Counted from the stretch's first letter, positions 1-8,589 are shown. The stretch is DNA of 64,000 nt from Bacteroidia bacterium (GCA_040880525.1 JBBDIG010000017.1:1-64000); one strand, 5' to 3'. Numbers and translations are program-made. The notes: generated by a model from the sequence alone, not told the origin.

Positions 1-62
1 ACTTCGTACGTATTGCCACTAACAACCGCCAGGTCATCAAACGCGTTGTGATCGCCCAATAA
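1..62 (+). CDS. C-terminal end of a protein with a type IX secretion sorting tail (partial)
   Basis: Only the last 19 codons are visible, in the frame starting at base 3 and ending with TAA at 60-62. They read FVRIATNNRQVIKRVVIAQ. The pattern F-V-R-I-A-T-N-N-x-x-V-x-K-R-V-V-I matches the final strands of the Bacteroidota Por/type IX secretion C-terminal sorting domain, which routes proteins through the outer membrane and is then cleaved. The body of the protein lies outside the window, so its function cannot be given. A strong terminator follows 40 bases later. Seen: the short frame and its stop. Inferred: the T9SS tail, from the motif alone. Confidence 0.6.
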   Translation, partial: FVRIATNNRQVIKRVVIAQ

Positions 63-101
63 GCATCCGCAACCGAAGACCAAACGGTTCGTTCTTTACC
101 C

Positions 102-140
102 AAGCCGCCCCAACTCATTGCAGTTGGGGCGGCTTTTTTT
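102..140 (+). terminator. Rho-independent terminator
   Basis: A 14-bp perfect stem (AAGCCGCCCCAACT, 102-115, with its complement at 122-135) closes a six-base loop and runs into eight T residues. It ends the transcript of the T9SS-tail gene to its left. Confidence 0.93.
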
Positions 141-295
141 TGGGGTGTCTTACAGCCTTGCGGAAAAGCAAGATAAAAATCGCTCACCAGAACTGTTAGA
201 CACAATGGAAAACTATTGTTGAATTTTATAGCAGAAAATCACCAATCTAAAACCCATTATTTTCGTATTTTTAAACCTATAAAAAAACCGGCACA

Positions 296-1087
296 ATGCA
301 AAAAACTCATTATAAGAAGGAACTGACAATCAATGGGATCCTCAAAAACGGAGAGAGCGGCAACGAAGTGAAAAAAGTGCAAGAATGGCTGAACCTGTGG
401 CGATATATAAAGCCGGAGTGGCTCAGCATAATCAGCATTGATGGTGACTATGGCGCCCAAACCAAATCAGCCGTAATGGAATTTCAGCAAATACACGGTC
501 TTGAAACGGATGGTATTGCAGGGCCAGTCACTTTTGGTATGTTATCGAGTCCGTTGCGCAATGCTTTTGAGTCCATAGCGGGTTCTTCTGACCTGCGCGC
601 ACTGATCGTGTCTTATGCAAAGCAGCACCTCAGGAATATACCCCGCGAGTTAAACAGCAGGAACGAAGGCCCGTGGGTTCGAGCTTATATGGACGGAAAT
701 GAAGGGGCACCCTGGGCATGGTGCATGGGATTCGTGCAAACTATTCTGGACCAGGCATGCAACTCCGTTAATCAGAACTTTACGGCCATTATGCCACATT
801 CCTATAGCTGCGATGTGGTAGGCAGCCACGGTCTTTCCAGGAACTCATTATTGCGAAATGAAAAAATACGAAACAATCCATCTCAGGTTCAGCCCGGAGA
901 TATATTCCTGAATGTTCGTACGCCCCATGATTGGGTTCATACCGGCATCATCACCGGCATTCAGGGAGACTGGTTCCACACCATAGAAGGAAATACCAAT
1001 GATGAGGGTTCAAGGGAGGGATTCGAGGTTTGTAAAAGAATGCGCAACTTTATGAACCACAATATGGATGTTTTTAAAGTAAACTGA
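296..1087 (+). CDS. Peptidoglycan-binding protein with C-terminal CHAP-like amidase/peptidase domain
   Basis: 263 aa. Residues about 12-88 form a PG_binding_1 repeat (NGESGNEVKKVQEWL, then IDGDYGAQTKSAV and GIAGPVTFGML), which binds cell-wall peptidoglycan. Residues about 100-260 look like a CHAP/NlpC-type cysteine peptidase: candidate nucleophile C143 in AWCMGFV, candidate histidine H215 in WVHTGII, and an acidic/amide position in EGNTNDEG. This architecture fits a peptidoglycan amidase or endopeptidase. No signal peptide is visible at the chosen ATG, so either the protein is cytoplasmic or uses another export route (phage-type or effector-type lysins of this architecture also lack signal peptides). 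The gene stands alone between the terminator at 102-140 and a convergent transporter pseudogene. Domain calls are from motifs; substrate is inferred. Confidence 0.75.
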   Translation: MQKTHYKKELTINGILKNGESGNEVKKVQEWLNLWRYIKPEWLSIISIDGDYGAQTKSAVMEFQQIHGLETDGIAGPVTFGMLSSPLRNAFESIAGSSDLRALIVSYAKQHLRNIPRELNSRNEGPWVRAYMDGNEGAPWAWCMGFVQTILDQACNSVNQNFTAIMPHSYSCDVVGSHGLSRNSLLRNEKIRNNPSQVQPGDIFLNVRTPHDWVHTGIITGIQGDWFHTIEGNTNDEGSREGFEVCKRMRNFMNHNMDVFKVN

Positions 1088-1130
1088 TTATTGAATTAAA
1101 ATACCCTTATATTTATTTTTAAATGATTTG

Positions 1131-1159
1131 AATAAAAATAAAAACGGCTGACAAGCCGT
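1131..1159 (-). terminator. Rho-independent terminator for the minus-strand transporter locus
   Basis: On the minus strand ACGGCT-TGTC-AGCCGT (1159-1144) is followed by a T-rich run, TTTTATTTTTATT. It lies about 260 bases beyond the transporter stop. The plus strand has no T-run after the stem, so the site works for the minus strand only. The rest of 1088-1418 (331 bases) shows no gene or repeat that I can support. Confidence 0.75.
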
Positions 1160-1418
1160 GCAAAGTCCATTAAATGCTTGCGCCTCTGAAGCATTTTCCT
1201 GCTGTTATTTTCATCTCTGTCTGCCGGAGTCTATCAAATAAAGAACTCCACAGGATTGTTGCCAGCACAGGATTTCAGCACCATGTTCAATTTCTATTCA
1301 ATCCTAAAACATAACAGCCTGCAAGGATTAACGCATACAAACTGATCTCAAAAAACAATACCGTCCCAACTTTTAATATTTCCATTTAATTTCAGACGTG
1401 ATTTACATTCTAATGCAT

Positions 1419-2861
1419 TTAATTAAAGAAAAATGGAATTAAAAAATAGCAATAAGCTGTAATAATTATTACTGAAATGATATTCATAGAAAATCCTGCT
1501 TTCACCATATCCCTCATCTCCAGTTGACCACTGCCAAATACTACAGCGTTAGGAGGGGTTGCTACCGGCAACATAAAAGCACATGAAGCTGCGAGGGTTG
1601 CGGAGATCATCAGCCGATAGGGTGATACACCCAGGCCAAGGCTAAGAGAAGCAAGAACGGGCAGAAAGATCGTTGCAGTGGCCGTATTTGAAGTAATTTC
1701 CGTGAGGAAGTTGATCAATGCCACCACCAGCAGCATAAGGATGATCAGGTTCAGCCTGCCGGCTTCCGAGAGATGGCTGCCAATCCATTCGGCTAATCCC
1801 GAAGTGGTAAACCCCTCTGCTATGGCTAAACCTCCTCCAAAAAGCAGCAAAATGCCCCAGGGCAACTTTTTGGCTGTGTCCCAATTCATCAGTCGCTCTC
1901 CTCCCTTTGCAGGAATGATAAACAGTAGCGTTGCCCCGGCCAGGGAAATCATTGTGTCGTTGAGTTGCGGAATTATCTTCGTCAGCCAGAATGAACGGGA
2001 GATCCAGCAAAAGGCGGTAAGGCAAAAAATTATCAGTACCCGTTTTTCTTCCACGGTTATTTTCCCTAATTCATGCAGTTGTCGTTTTAGATCTTCATTG
2101 CCCTGGACCAGTTGATGATCACCAACATTAAAAAACCATACGAGATACACCCAGCATACACCCAGAAGGATCAATGATAGCGGCAGCGCAAAAAGCAGCC
2201 AATCCGAGAAGAATACTGTATTTCCGAGTGTATCCTCCACTATGGCCGCCATTACGATATTTGGCGGAGTGCCGATCAGCGTAGCAAGGCCCCCAATAGA
2301 GGCGGCATAAGCGATGGCCAGCATAAGAGGCTTGGCCAGAACGCTCTTTCTGGCTGCACCGCCATTTTGAATTTCCAGGGACCTGGATTCTTGTAAGATA
2401 ATGGCCAGCCCAATGGGCAACATCATCATGGCTGTTGCCGTGTTTGATATCCACATTGAAAGGAAAGCGGTTGCCACCATAAATCCGAGGATCAGCATTT
2501 TAGAACGGGTGCCGGTACGCGAAATAATATTGATCGCAATGCGCCTGTGTAAATTCCACCGCTCCATGGCAAGTGCCAGCAGGAAACCTCCCATGAACAG
2601 AAATATCACGGAATCACCATAGGCGGAAGTAGTAGATGCTATATCCGCAGCACCCGTGAGCGGAAACAAGATAATGGGAAGCAGTTAGGTGACCGGAAGC
2701 GGCACCGCCCCGGTAATCCACCAAGCGGCTACCCAGCAGGTTACTGCCATAACTGCCTTGGCGGCCAGACCCATTGCGCCTTCATCCACGCCCGTCCAGA
2801 CCAGCAGAAAAAGGAAAGGCCCCGAAAGCAAACCCGCTAATGGACCTAATTTTTTTAGCAT
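1419..2861 (-). pseudogene. DASS/SLC13-family sodium:dicarboxylate (or anion) symporter, interrupted by an in-frame stop
   Basis: The full frame starts at ATG 2861 (MLKKLGPLAGLLSG...) and runs 480 codons, but codon 59 is TAA (2685-2687). The stop falls inside the family signature: AAWWITGAVPLPVT-stop-LLPIILFPLTG. In working DASS proteins this segment normally reads with an Ala or Ser before LLP, and Glu instead of Gly before AVPLP. Downstream of the stop 423 codons stay open, with multiple membrane helices, the S-N-T-A-T loop motifs (SNTATAMMMLP, TSNTATATIFLP) and the TPPN motifs near both halves, so there is no other obvious lesion. The family moves dicarboxylates, citrate or sulfate with sodium across the inner membrane. 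A single C-to-A change (TCA to TAA) would explain the stop. Either a recent pseudogene or a base-call error; the internal ATG at 2669 would lack the first helices. Confidence 0.85.
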
Positions 2862-3103
2862 GAATTATTTGTGTTTCCGGCCACAAGATAAGGGTACAAG
2901 ACAGTATGCAGAATTCACAACCGGATTACAACTGTAGCACTTTCTAATTTCCGGGGAAAGGATAACCGCTAACTGCATTCGTCATGCGGAGGGGGAATAT
3001 GGCAATTGCTTTACAGGATTTTTCCTATTTTAGAATAATACTACCTGAACTGCCTGCAGAATTTTGGATTCTTTACAATTACAGTGTATTTCTGTTTCGC
3101 TTG

Positions 3104-4582
3104 TTACTGCCCCTGCGCCAGTGAAAACCCGCGCTCTCCATCAAAATATTTCAGAATAAAAACATGCCCTATCACAATTTTTTCTGACAGCCGGACGGAA
3201 AGTTCCAGCAATTCCTTTTCAGTTGTCTGCACGTTTTCATCTTTCACTTCAATACGAAGGCGAGCGTAACCTACAAGTTCCGTGAATTTGGAAGCAGTGG
3301 GCCATACGATCGTTCCCCGGTTGCTCACAAATGTGAGTTTAAACTTGGGAGGTAATTCTTTCAGAACCACGTTTGCGATCTCTTCCGGTTGCTGCTGAGT
3401 TTCGCAGCCAATGTCAATACCCCGCACCTGGGCCTGAGGATTCCTACTGGTTTGCAACACTATTTGCTTTTCGGGAAGGCGGGGTGCCGAAAACATTTTC
3501 TTATTGGTTTTTACTGTATGCACAGGTTCTGTTCGCTCCGGCTTACTTCCCAGGTTATTAATAATTGCCTGCGCAAAACCTTCTGTGTTTTCCGATGCCG
3601 ATCCCGGTTCGCCAAAATCGCCAGTATGTATGCCTTGCTCCAGTGTGTAATAGAGCGAATTCTCTACCTGGTCAGCCTGCGCGGCCAGGCCCAGGAACCG
3701 CAACATATACAGGCCGCTCAGCAGTAGTGAAGTAGGGTTAGCGATGTTCTTTCCTGCAATATCAGGAGCCGTACCATGCACTGCCTCGAATATGGAGATA
3801 TTGTCGCCAATGTTGGCACCAGGAGCAAACCCAAGTCCGCCTACCAGTCCCGCGCACAAATCCGAAATAATGTCTCCCTGCAGGTTGGTAGCTGCTATCA
3901 TTTTAAACCGGTCCGGCCAGCGAACCAGCTTCATGCAGAGATCATCAATGATGACATCATCGGTTTTAATATCAGGATATTCTTTCGCGATCTCATAAAA
4001 CGTGTTAAGGAACATGCCATCCGTGAGCTTCATTATATTAGCTTTATGCGCACAGGTAACGTGATCGGTTCCCTGCCTTCTGGCGGTTTCAAACACAAAG
4101 CGCATGAACTGTTCGCTACCTCCCCGGCTCACCAGACGCAGCCCCAGCGCCATATCATAAGCCGGCAGGTATTCGATGCCTCCGTAGGTGTCCTCAATAT
4201 TTTCGCGGACAATGGTGATGTCAATGGGAATTCCTGCCTTTGAGAAAACAGTATTGACGCCCTCCAACGTTTTAAATTTACGCACGTTGGCGTATGTATT
4301 CCAAAGCTTACGGGCTGTTACGTTGATGCTTTTAACCCCTTTCCCTTTTGGCGTTTCCATGGGTCCTTTAAAAAGAACGCCCAGTTTTTCGATCGTTGCA
4401 CGCGCATCTTCCGTCATACCGGCTCCATATCCTTTGTCGAAAATGGACTTTCCCATATCTACATATTCATAATGAAGCGGTACCTGCGCTGCCTCAAAAA
4501 TATTGATCACCGCCTTCATTATTTCAGGGCCAATTCCATCTCCATTGGCTACAGCTATTATTTGTTTTTCTGACATCTGCAA
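3104..4582 (-). CDS. icd: Isocitrate dehydrogenase, long Thermus/alpha-type with C-terminal extension
   Basis: 492 aa. It oxidises isocitrate to 2-oxoglutarate and CO2 in the TCA cycle. Visible family features are the N-terminal GDGIGPEIM, the phosphate/substrate segment ITIVRENIEDTYGG, the catalytic Lys region CAHKANIMKLTDG, the metal-binding acidic segment LQGDIISDLCAGLVGG, and the nucleotide-site motif FEAVHGTAPDIAGKNIANP. The core ends near residue 345; the remaining ~145 residues form an extra C-terminal domain like that of the ~496-aa Thermus-type enzymes, distinct from the short E. coli type and from the monomeric type. Cofactor is probably NADP but cannot be settled by eye. A second ATG two codons in (4576) is an equally possible start. 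The next gene in the same direction is suhB-like, but suhB lies upstream with a 44-base gap, so co-transcription is possible. Confidence 0.93.
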   Translation of the reverse strand: MQMSEKQIIAVANGDGIGPEIMKAVINIFEAAQVPLHYEYVDMGKSIFDKGYGAGMTEDARATIEKLGVLFKGPMETPKGKGVKSINVTARKLWNTYANVRKFKTLEGVNTVFSKAGIPIDITIVRENIEDTYGGIEYLPAYDMALGLRLVSRGGSEQFMRFVFETARRQGTDHVTCAHKANIMKLTDGMFLNTFYEIAKEYPDIKTDDVIIDDLCMKLVRWPDRFKMIAATNLQGDIISDLCAGLVGGLGFAPGANIGDNISIFEAVHGTAPDIAGKNIANPTSLLLSGLYMLRFLGLAAQADQVENSLYYTLEQGIHTGDFGEPGSASENTEGFAQAIINNLGSKPERTEPVHTVKTNKKMFSAPRLPEKQIVLQTSRNPQAQVRGIDIGCETQQQPEEIANVVLKELPPKFKLTFVSNRGTIVWPTASKFTELVGYARLRIEVKDENVQTTEKELLELSVRLSEKIVIGHVFILKYFDGERGFSLAQGQ

Positions 4583-4626
4583 TTAAAATTATTCATGTTT
4601 CTCAATACTTCTACAGATCTATTGTT

Positions 4627-5436
4627 TTAACCTGCTTGTGCATTCTTTGAAAAAGCTTTATGTACAATCTTCAGGAAAGCATCTCCAATTTTACCGTTGG
4701 TTGCAATTATTTCCTTCCCGAACAGGTAATTTCCTCCGCCTTCAAAATCGTAGATCTCACCACCGGCTTCTTTTACGATGAGTGCTGCCGCAGCCACATC
4801 CCAAGGGCTCAGGCCATATTCATAAAAAGTATCGAACTGACCCTCCGCCAGGTATACCAGATCCAAGGCTGCTGAGCCAAGCCGCCTCACACCATGTGTA
4901 TACCTCATACAATACTCAAAAACCTCCATGTATTCCGGCAGCCTTCCATAATCCCTGGAAGGAAATCCGGTTGCCACCAGCGAATCATCAAGCGTCTGCA
5001 CATCGCTTACTCTGATCGTTTCTCTATCGCGCCATGCACCTCCTCCCTCCCAGGCATAATAGGCACGGCTTGTCTCTACCTCGTATACCACGCCCATTCG
5101 CACCGCTCCGTTATGATAAAGTGCGATGCTGATGCAATAAATTGCCATGCCGTGTACAAAATTGGTAGTGCCGTCAATGGGATCAATAATCCAGGTCAGG
5201 TCAGTTGCTTCAGCCTCTGCAGCGGTTTCTTCGGCCAGGAATGTAGCTCCGGGCAGGATCTGCGATAACCTCTCTTTCAGTCGCTTTTCTGTCTCAATAT
5301 CAAGATAGGAAACCAGATCATTGAAGCCTTTGCTGCGAATATCGCTGATATTGAAATGTTTCTTTTCCTCAAGGATATATTCCGCAGTTTCGCCTGACAG
5401 CGAGATTACCTGTTGGCAGAGGTCCTCATAATTCAT
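4627..5436 (-). CDS. suhB: Inositol monophosphatase family protein (SuhB-like)
   Basis: 269 aa, the usual length for the family. The lithium-sensitive phosphatase motifs are all present: the acidic EE pair in FLAEETAAE, WIIDPIDGTTNFVHG (metal-binding D-P-I-D-G-T) and the C-terminal LSPWDVAAAALIVKEAGG. Members hydrolyse inositol-1-phosphate or related sugar phosphates with two or three Mg ions, and in some bacteria SuhB also acts in rRNA transcription; which role applies here is not visible. It lies 44 bases upstream of icd on the same strand. The preceding ~200 bases are very AT-rich and probably hold the promoter. Confidence 0.9.
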   Translation of the reverse strand: MNYEDLCQQVISLSGETAEYILEEKKHFNISDIRSKGFNDLVSYLDIETEKRLKERLSQILPGATFLAEETAAEAEATDLTWIIDPIDGTTNFVHGMAIYCISIALYHNGAVRMGVVYEVETSRAYYAWEGGGAWRDRETIRVSDVQTLDDSLVATGFPSRDYGRLPEYMEVFEYCMRYTHGVRRLGSAALDLVYLAEGQFDTFYEYGLSPWDVAAAALIVKEAGGEIYDFEGGGNYLFGKEIIATNGKIGDAFLKIVHKAFSKNAQAG

Positions 5437-5584
5437 AGATCGGGGATTTGTAAATTGAATGCAATAATAAGTTTTATATATCTTGGGAAGGGCAATTTTA
5501 TAGTAGCATTTACCTTTGAATTTTAAACAATTATTTTAATATTTAACATTTAATAATTAACAAAAAAGGCCATAAGAATTTGAT

Positions 5585-5613
5585 ACCGCCAGTAAAAACT
5601 GCGGTTCTTTTTT
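5585..5613 (+). terminator. Hairpin with plus-strand T-run between two minus-strand genes
   Basis: ACCGC-(C)-AGT pairs with ACTGCGGT around a short A-rich loop, one base bulged, and is followed by TCTTTTTTAT on the plus strand. That is terminator geometry for plus-strand transcription, although the adjacent genes run on the minus strand. It may stop antisense transcripts, or act only as a 3' hairpin for the small membrane gene. Confidence 0.4.
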
Positions 5614-5636
5614 ATAAAACAATATTGTTCCCGGAA

Positions 5637-5843
5637 TCAGGGAGCTAAGTGCCTGGTTTTGATCATAAGGCCAATTCCTGCCAACGCCAGCAGCAGTGAA
5701 ATAATAAGCATTATGGTCATTAATACAGGTGCTCCATAAACCACACTTGTGGTGTTAAAAACACTGAGCGTTGACGGGATTAACATAAAGCCTCCAATCA
5801 AAAAAAAGGCATATCCCAGGATCCGGAGTGTACGGCTTTTCAT
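5637..5843 (-). CDS. Small two-helix membrane protein, function unknown
   Basis: 68 aa. Two hydrophobic segments, about residues 8-25 (ILGYAFFLIGGFMLIP) and 38-60 (APVLMTIMLIISLLLALAGIGLM), with basic residues at both ends (MKSRTLR, KTRHLAP) suggest an inner-membrane hairpin with both termini in the cytoplasm. I recognise no family. A single gene, with a hairpin at 5585-5613 just beyond its end. Coding reality rests on the clean two-helix pattern and the good start. Confidence 0.5.
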   Translation of the reverse strand: MKSRTLRILGYAFFLIGGFMLIPSTLSVFNTTSVVYGAPVLMTIMLIISLLLALAGIGLMIKTRHLAP

Positions 5844-5979
5844 AACAGCAGGTTTTAATTTAATGATACTGAAAGTATATTATCAATGCACTTAATCCTG
5901 AATTTGTTCCACATATCTGTTTCATGCTAATTTATTTGGTTCCCACCCAACGTTTTTTGGTTTTCCTCATTTAAAAGAA

Positions 5980-6447
5980 ATGACTACAGAAAAAGGTGTA
6001 AAAGAATTCCGGAATATTGAAAAGGTGGCTGATCTGCTGGACAGCAAATTCCGGATACCCGGAACGAAATTCCGCTTCGGGCTGGAACCGGTGATCAGCC
6101 TCATTCCATTTTTGGGCGATGGCGTAACGCTGATCATGCAGGGCGGGCTGGTCTTAATTATGGCGAGGCATGGCGTCAGCGGCCGCGTAGTGGCGCTGAT
6201 GGTGGTGAATGTGCTCCTGGATTTTCTTATCAGCAGCATTCCGCTCATCGGAAATATCTTCGACTTTTTCTTCAAAGCCAATACCCGCAACCTGAAGCTC
6301 CTGAAGGCGCATTATACTGAAGGCCGGCATCAGGGAAGCGCTGCCAAAGTGATCGTAATTGCTGCTATTGTGTTGCTGGTCGCAGCCATCCTGCTGCTAT
6401 GGGCGCTGTGGGAAGTGCTGGAATGGGCATGGCATGCCGTTACCTGA
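5980..6447 (+). CDS. DUF4112 domain-containing membrane protein
   Basis: 155 aa. The DUF4112 core is plain: a lead helix (VADLLDSKFRIPGTKFRFG), the family motif LEPVISLIPFLGDGVTLI, then two membrane segments ending in SSIPLIGNIFDFFFKAN. An extra hydrophobic segment near residues 123-147 (VIVIAAIVLLVAAILLLWAL) adds a C-terminal anchor. The biochemical role of the family is unknown. Its last 8 bases overlap the end of the convergent AlbA_2-domain gene, so the two transcripts run into each other without a terminator between them. Confidence 0.85.
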   Translation: MTTEKGVKEFRNIEKVADLLDSKFRIPGTKFRFGLEPVISLIPFLGDGVTLIMQGGLVLIMARHGVSGRVVALMVVNVLLDFLISSIPLIGNIFDFFFKANTRNLKLLKAHYTEGRHQGSAAKVIVIAAIVLLVAAILLLWALWEVLEWAWHAVT

Positions 6448-7120
6448 TCTGATCCTGCCCTTCCGTCTGCGGATGTCCTTGCGTAAAATAGGTTTCGTCA
6501 GTGGTAATATGGATTTCGATGATCCCGATGGCCGCCAGGTTTATCAGGATGTTCTCCGCCTTGCGCTTGCTGATGCGGGTTAGTGTCCCGAATTCTCCGA
6601 GGGTGATCTTCTTATGCTCCAGCAAATATGCCAGCAGCAGATTTTCTTCTTCCGAATATTTTATCACCGTCTGCTTCTCCTGGCGCTTGCGCCTGATGGT
6701 TTCCAGCCAGATCCGGTTGGCCAGCAGGTTATTGTCCTCAAAGCGGATATACGCCAGCCACTTGCCTTTTTCATCCATCGCATAGTGAGGTTTTTTATCG
6801 CTTTCAGCTATATAAACTTCCAGGACCATCCGGTCGTCTACCTCCCACTCCTGCGTTTCAAACTTTACTTCAGGTTTGGTATACATTGTTGCGGCAGCCT
6901 CTATCATATAGTACTCCTCATCAGAGCGAACTCCGGCAATCTGTCCGTTATCTTTCACGCCAATCAGCAGCCTGCCTCCCTGAGTATTGGCGAAGGCCAC
7001 CAGGGTTTTAGCAATTTTCCTTGAGTTTGAAATATTAAATTTAAAATCAAGATGCTGGTTTTCGCCCTGCAGGATGAGTTGCTTGACGCGATGCAGGGGA
7101 CTCTCGAATTCGAAGTGCAT
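6440..7120 (-). CDS. AlbA_2 (Schlafen-type) DNA-binding domain protein
   Basis: 226 aa. The N-terminal half carries the AlbA_2/divergent AAA-4 fold signature: E-x-Q-H-L-D-F-K-F (residues about 20-28), then KTLVAFANTQGGRLLIGVKDNGQIAGV. The C-terminal ~90 residues contain a charged linker (ETIRRKRQEKQ) and a probable winged-helix segment (LTRISKRKAENILINLAAIGIIEI). Members are putative transcription regulators or nucleic-acid-processing proteins; the target is not known. Convergent with the DUF4112 gene, overlapping it by 8 bases. Confidence 0.8.
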   Translation of the reverse strand: MHFEFESPLHRVKQLILQGENQHLDFKFNISNSRKIAKTLVAFANTQGGRLLIGVKDNGQIAGVRSDEEYYMIEAAATMYTKPEVKFETQEWEVDDRMVLEVYIAESDKKPHYAMDEKGKWLAYIRFEDNNLLANRIWLETIRRKRQEKQTVIKYSEEENLLLAYLLEHKKITLGEFGTLTRISKRKAENILINLAAIGIIEIHITTDETYFTQGHPQTEGQDQIR

Positions 7121-7233
7121 GACAGGCAGGTTTAAGGAACTAGTAAAAAAATAACGCCAAAGGAATTAATAAAATGCGGCAGGCCGGGCTTATTTTATCA
7201 GAACTTCGCCTTAATTTTGTGGCCTTTAAAAAC

Positions 7234-7308
7234 GGTGGTTGTAGCTCAGTTGGTTAGAGCACCAGTTTGTGGCACTGGGGGTCGTGGGTTCAAATCCCAT
7301 CTTCCACC
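7234..7308 (+). tRNA. tRNA-His (anticodon GTG)
   Basis: A cloverleaf fits: D-arm GCTC...GAGC, anticodon stem CCAGT/ACTGG with loop TTGTGGC (anticodon GTG at 7269-7271), extra loop, T-stem GTGGG/CCCAT with TTCAAAT loop, and C73 as discriminator. Base 7234 is the extra G(-1) that HisRS needs, here encoded. No CCA is encoded. The acceptor stem pairs at 1-4 and 7 but positions 5:68 and 6:67 are both T opposite T, which is unusual. A terminator follows within 10 bases. Confidence 0.93.
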
Positions 7309-7317
7309 CTTCTGAGA

Positions 7318-7353
7318 AAGGCGCTGAGGCATAGCTTCCAGCGCCTTTTTTTT
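7318..7353 (+). terminator. Rho-independent terminator of tRNA-His
   Basis: AAGGCGCTG (7318-7326) pairs with CAGCGCCTT (7339-7347) and runs into eight T residues. On the minus strand the stem is followed by a weaker T-rich stretch, so it may also end the convergent DUF2064 gene. Confidence 0.92.
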
Positions 7354-7357
7354 ATGC

Positions 7358-7999
7358 TTAGCTGATCAGCTTTTTGAGCGGCCCCAGGTCTTCCTCACGA
7401 TCTACATCCAGAAGCTTTTCAAACACAAAACACTTCAGGCCGAGCTTGTCCATTTCATCCACGGTTTCCGCAAAAAGCACCTCTGATCCCCAGGACTTTT
7501 CATCGAACAACGAGGAATGCAGCTTATTCATGCCAATCATGTAATAGCCCCCGTCTTCTGTCGGACCAATTACCACGTCTACGTTATCCAGCTTTTTATA
7601 AGCATTCTCTATAATGGAAGGCCGCAGCTTCGGGCAGTCAGGGCTGATGACGAGTACTTTATCAAAATCCTCCTTAAACGCATCAGCGAAGGCATTCTTC
7701 ATTTTTTCCCCTAAGCCGTCCCCTTTCTGCAGCAGCTTCAGAAATTCGTTCGCGTTCCATTCATCTTTTGCCGGGATATAATCGCTGTAAAAAAGCCAGT
7801 TATCCGTATTATCCACCTCTTCTATTACTCCTCTGGTATGCTCCAGCAAGCGGTGATATACCTTCAAGGCACTGCTGTTACCAATGGTGCTGGCCAATCT
7901 GGTTTTTACTTTCCCGATCACGGGGTTCTTTATAAAGATGAGCAGTGCTTTTTTGATGCTGTTTCCCATTGTTTCAATATTCTGAATTGTTTCGGCCAA
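7358..7999 (-). CDS. DUF2064 / TIGR04282-family glycosyltransferase-like protein
   Basis: 213 aa. It shows the family features of a small GT-A-like nucleotidyl/glycosyl transferase: N-terminal FIKNPVIGKVKTRLA (the K-x-P-x-x-G-x-V-K-T-R-L nucleotide-binding motif), central LVISPDCPKLRPSII (SPDCP, metal-binding D), and VIGPTEDGGYYMIGM with the conserved DGGYY. Related proteins occur in arsenosugar and other cell-surface sugar pathways, but nothing nearby supports a specific substrate. The start at 7999 is ambiguous; an ATG 10 codons in (MGNSIKK) leaves a normal family N-terminus. Confidence 0.85.
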   Translation of the reverse strand: MAETIQNIETMGNSIKKALLIFIKNPVIGKVKTRLASTIGNSSALKVYHRLLEHTRGVIEEVDNTDNWLFYSDYIPAKDEWNANEFLKLLQKGDGLGEKMKNAFADAFKEDFDKVLVISPDCPKLRPSIIENAYKKLDNVDVVIGPTEDGGYYMIGMNKLHSSLFDEKSWGSEVLFAETVDEMDKLGLKCFVFEKLLDVDREEDLGPLKKLIS

Positions 8000-8052
8000 A
8001 ACTATAAAACATCAGGAGAAAACAATGGCTAAAAAATGAAACAACCTTACCC

Positions 8053-8104
8053 GGATATTAGAGGACTTAAATATCCTGTATTTACAAAGGGCACTTTACC
8101 TTTG
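8053..8104 (+). promoter_or_regulatory. Candidate promoter and operator of the Rrf2-family gene
   Basis: GGATATT (8053-8059) and AATATCC (8070-8076) form a perfect 7-bp inverted repeat with a 10-base spacer, a plausible operator for a dimeric regulator. TACCTTTG at 8097-8104 fits the Bacteroidota -7 box TAnnTTTG, 38 bases before the ATG. A 10-mer TCCTGTATTT at 8074-8083 recurs upstream of the dioxygenase. Autoregulation is inferred. Confidence 0.5.
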
Positions 8105-8142
8105 TCAAATAAACAGGAGGAAAGAAAAATCCATCCCAGCCT

Positions 8143-8589
8143 ATGCTGAGCAAAACGAGCGAGTACGCCATCAAGTCTCTTATTTATCTGGAATCAAAAC
8201 CCGGTAGAAAGGGGAAGGTTGGCGTTGAGGAAATTGCAACGGCCATTCGCTCTCCGAAATCTTTTACCGCAAAGGTTCTGCAGCGGCTCGCCAAAGCGGG
8301 ATTGATCAGCAGTCTTAAAGGTCCGGCAGGAGGATTTTCCATAGCGCGCGACCGCGATGCCATATCCCTGATGGAAGTGATCCTGGCAATGGAGGGCGAA
8401 ACCGTATTCCAAAAATGCGGACTTGGGCTGGACCGGTGCAGCGCTGCCCAACCATGCCCGCTTCATCATGAATACGAGAAAATTCGAAACGACTTTAGAG
8501 ACCTGATGGCACGGCAAACCATCCAAATGCTGGCAGCTAAACTTACAGACGGTACCGCTCAACTGAGATTCACAGAAATTGATATTTAA
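8143..8589 (+). CDS. Rrf2-family transcriptional regulator
   Basis: 148 aa. The N-terminal winged helix is typical (SKTSEYAIKSLIYL, then SPKSFTAKVLQRLAKAGLISS, then KGPAGGFSIAR). The effector region holds three cysteines, C-x6-C-x5-C (KCGLGLDRCSAAQPC), the arrangement used by IscR/NsrR/RsrR-type members to hold an Fe-S cluster, so the protein may sense iron-sulfur status, NO or redox state. It lies about 160 bases upstream of tryptophan dioxygenase, a haem enzyme, and both upstream regions share a 10-mer; control of the dioxygenase is inferred. Confidence 0.9.
   Translation: MLSKTSEYAIKSLIYLESKPGRKGKVGVEEIATAIRSPKSFTAKVLQRLAKAGLISSLKGPAGGFSIARDRDAISLMEVILAMEGETVFQKCGLGLDRCSAAQPCPLHHEYEKIRNDFRDLMARQTIQMLAAKLTDGTAQLRFTEIDI

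Noticed and set aside
2689-2937. Plus-strand frame beside the transporter pseudogene
   Set aside because: It is the reverse of the transporter's first 60 codons, which match the SLC13 N-terminus.
5585-5613. Riboswitch or small RNA at the 5585 hairpin
   Set aside because: Only one short stem is present and no conserved riboswitch core was seen near it or near the suhB start.
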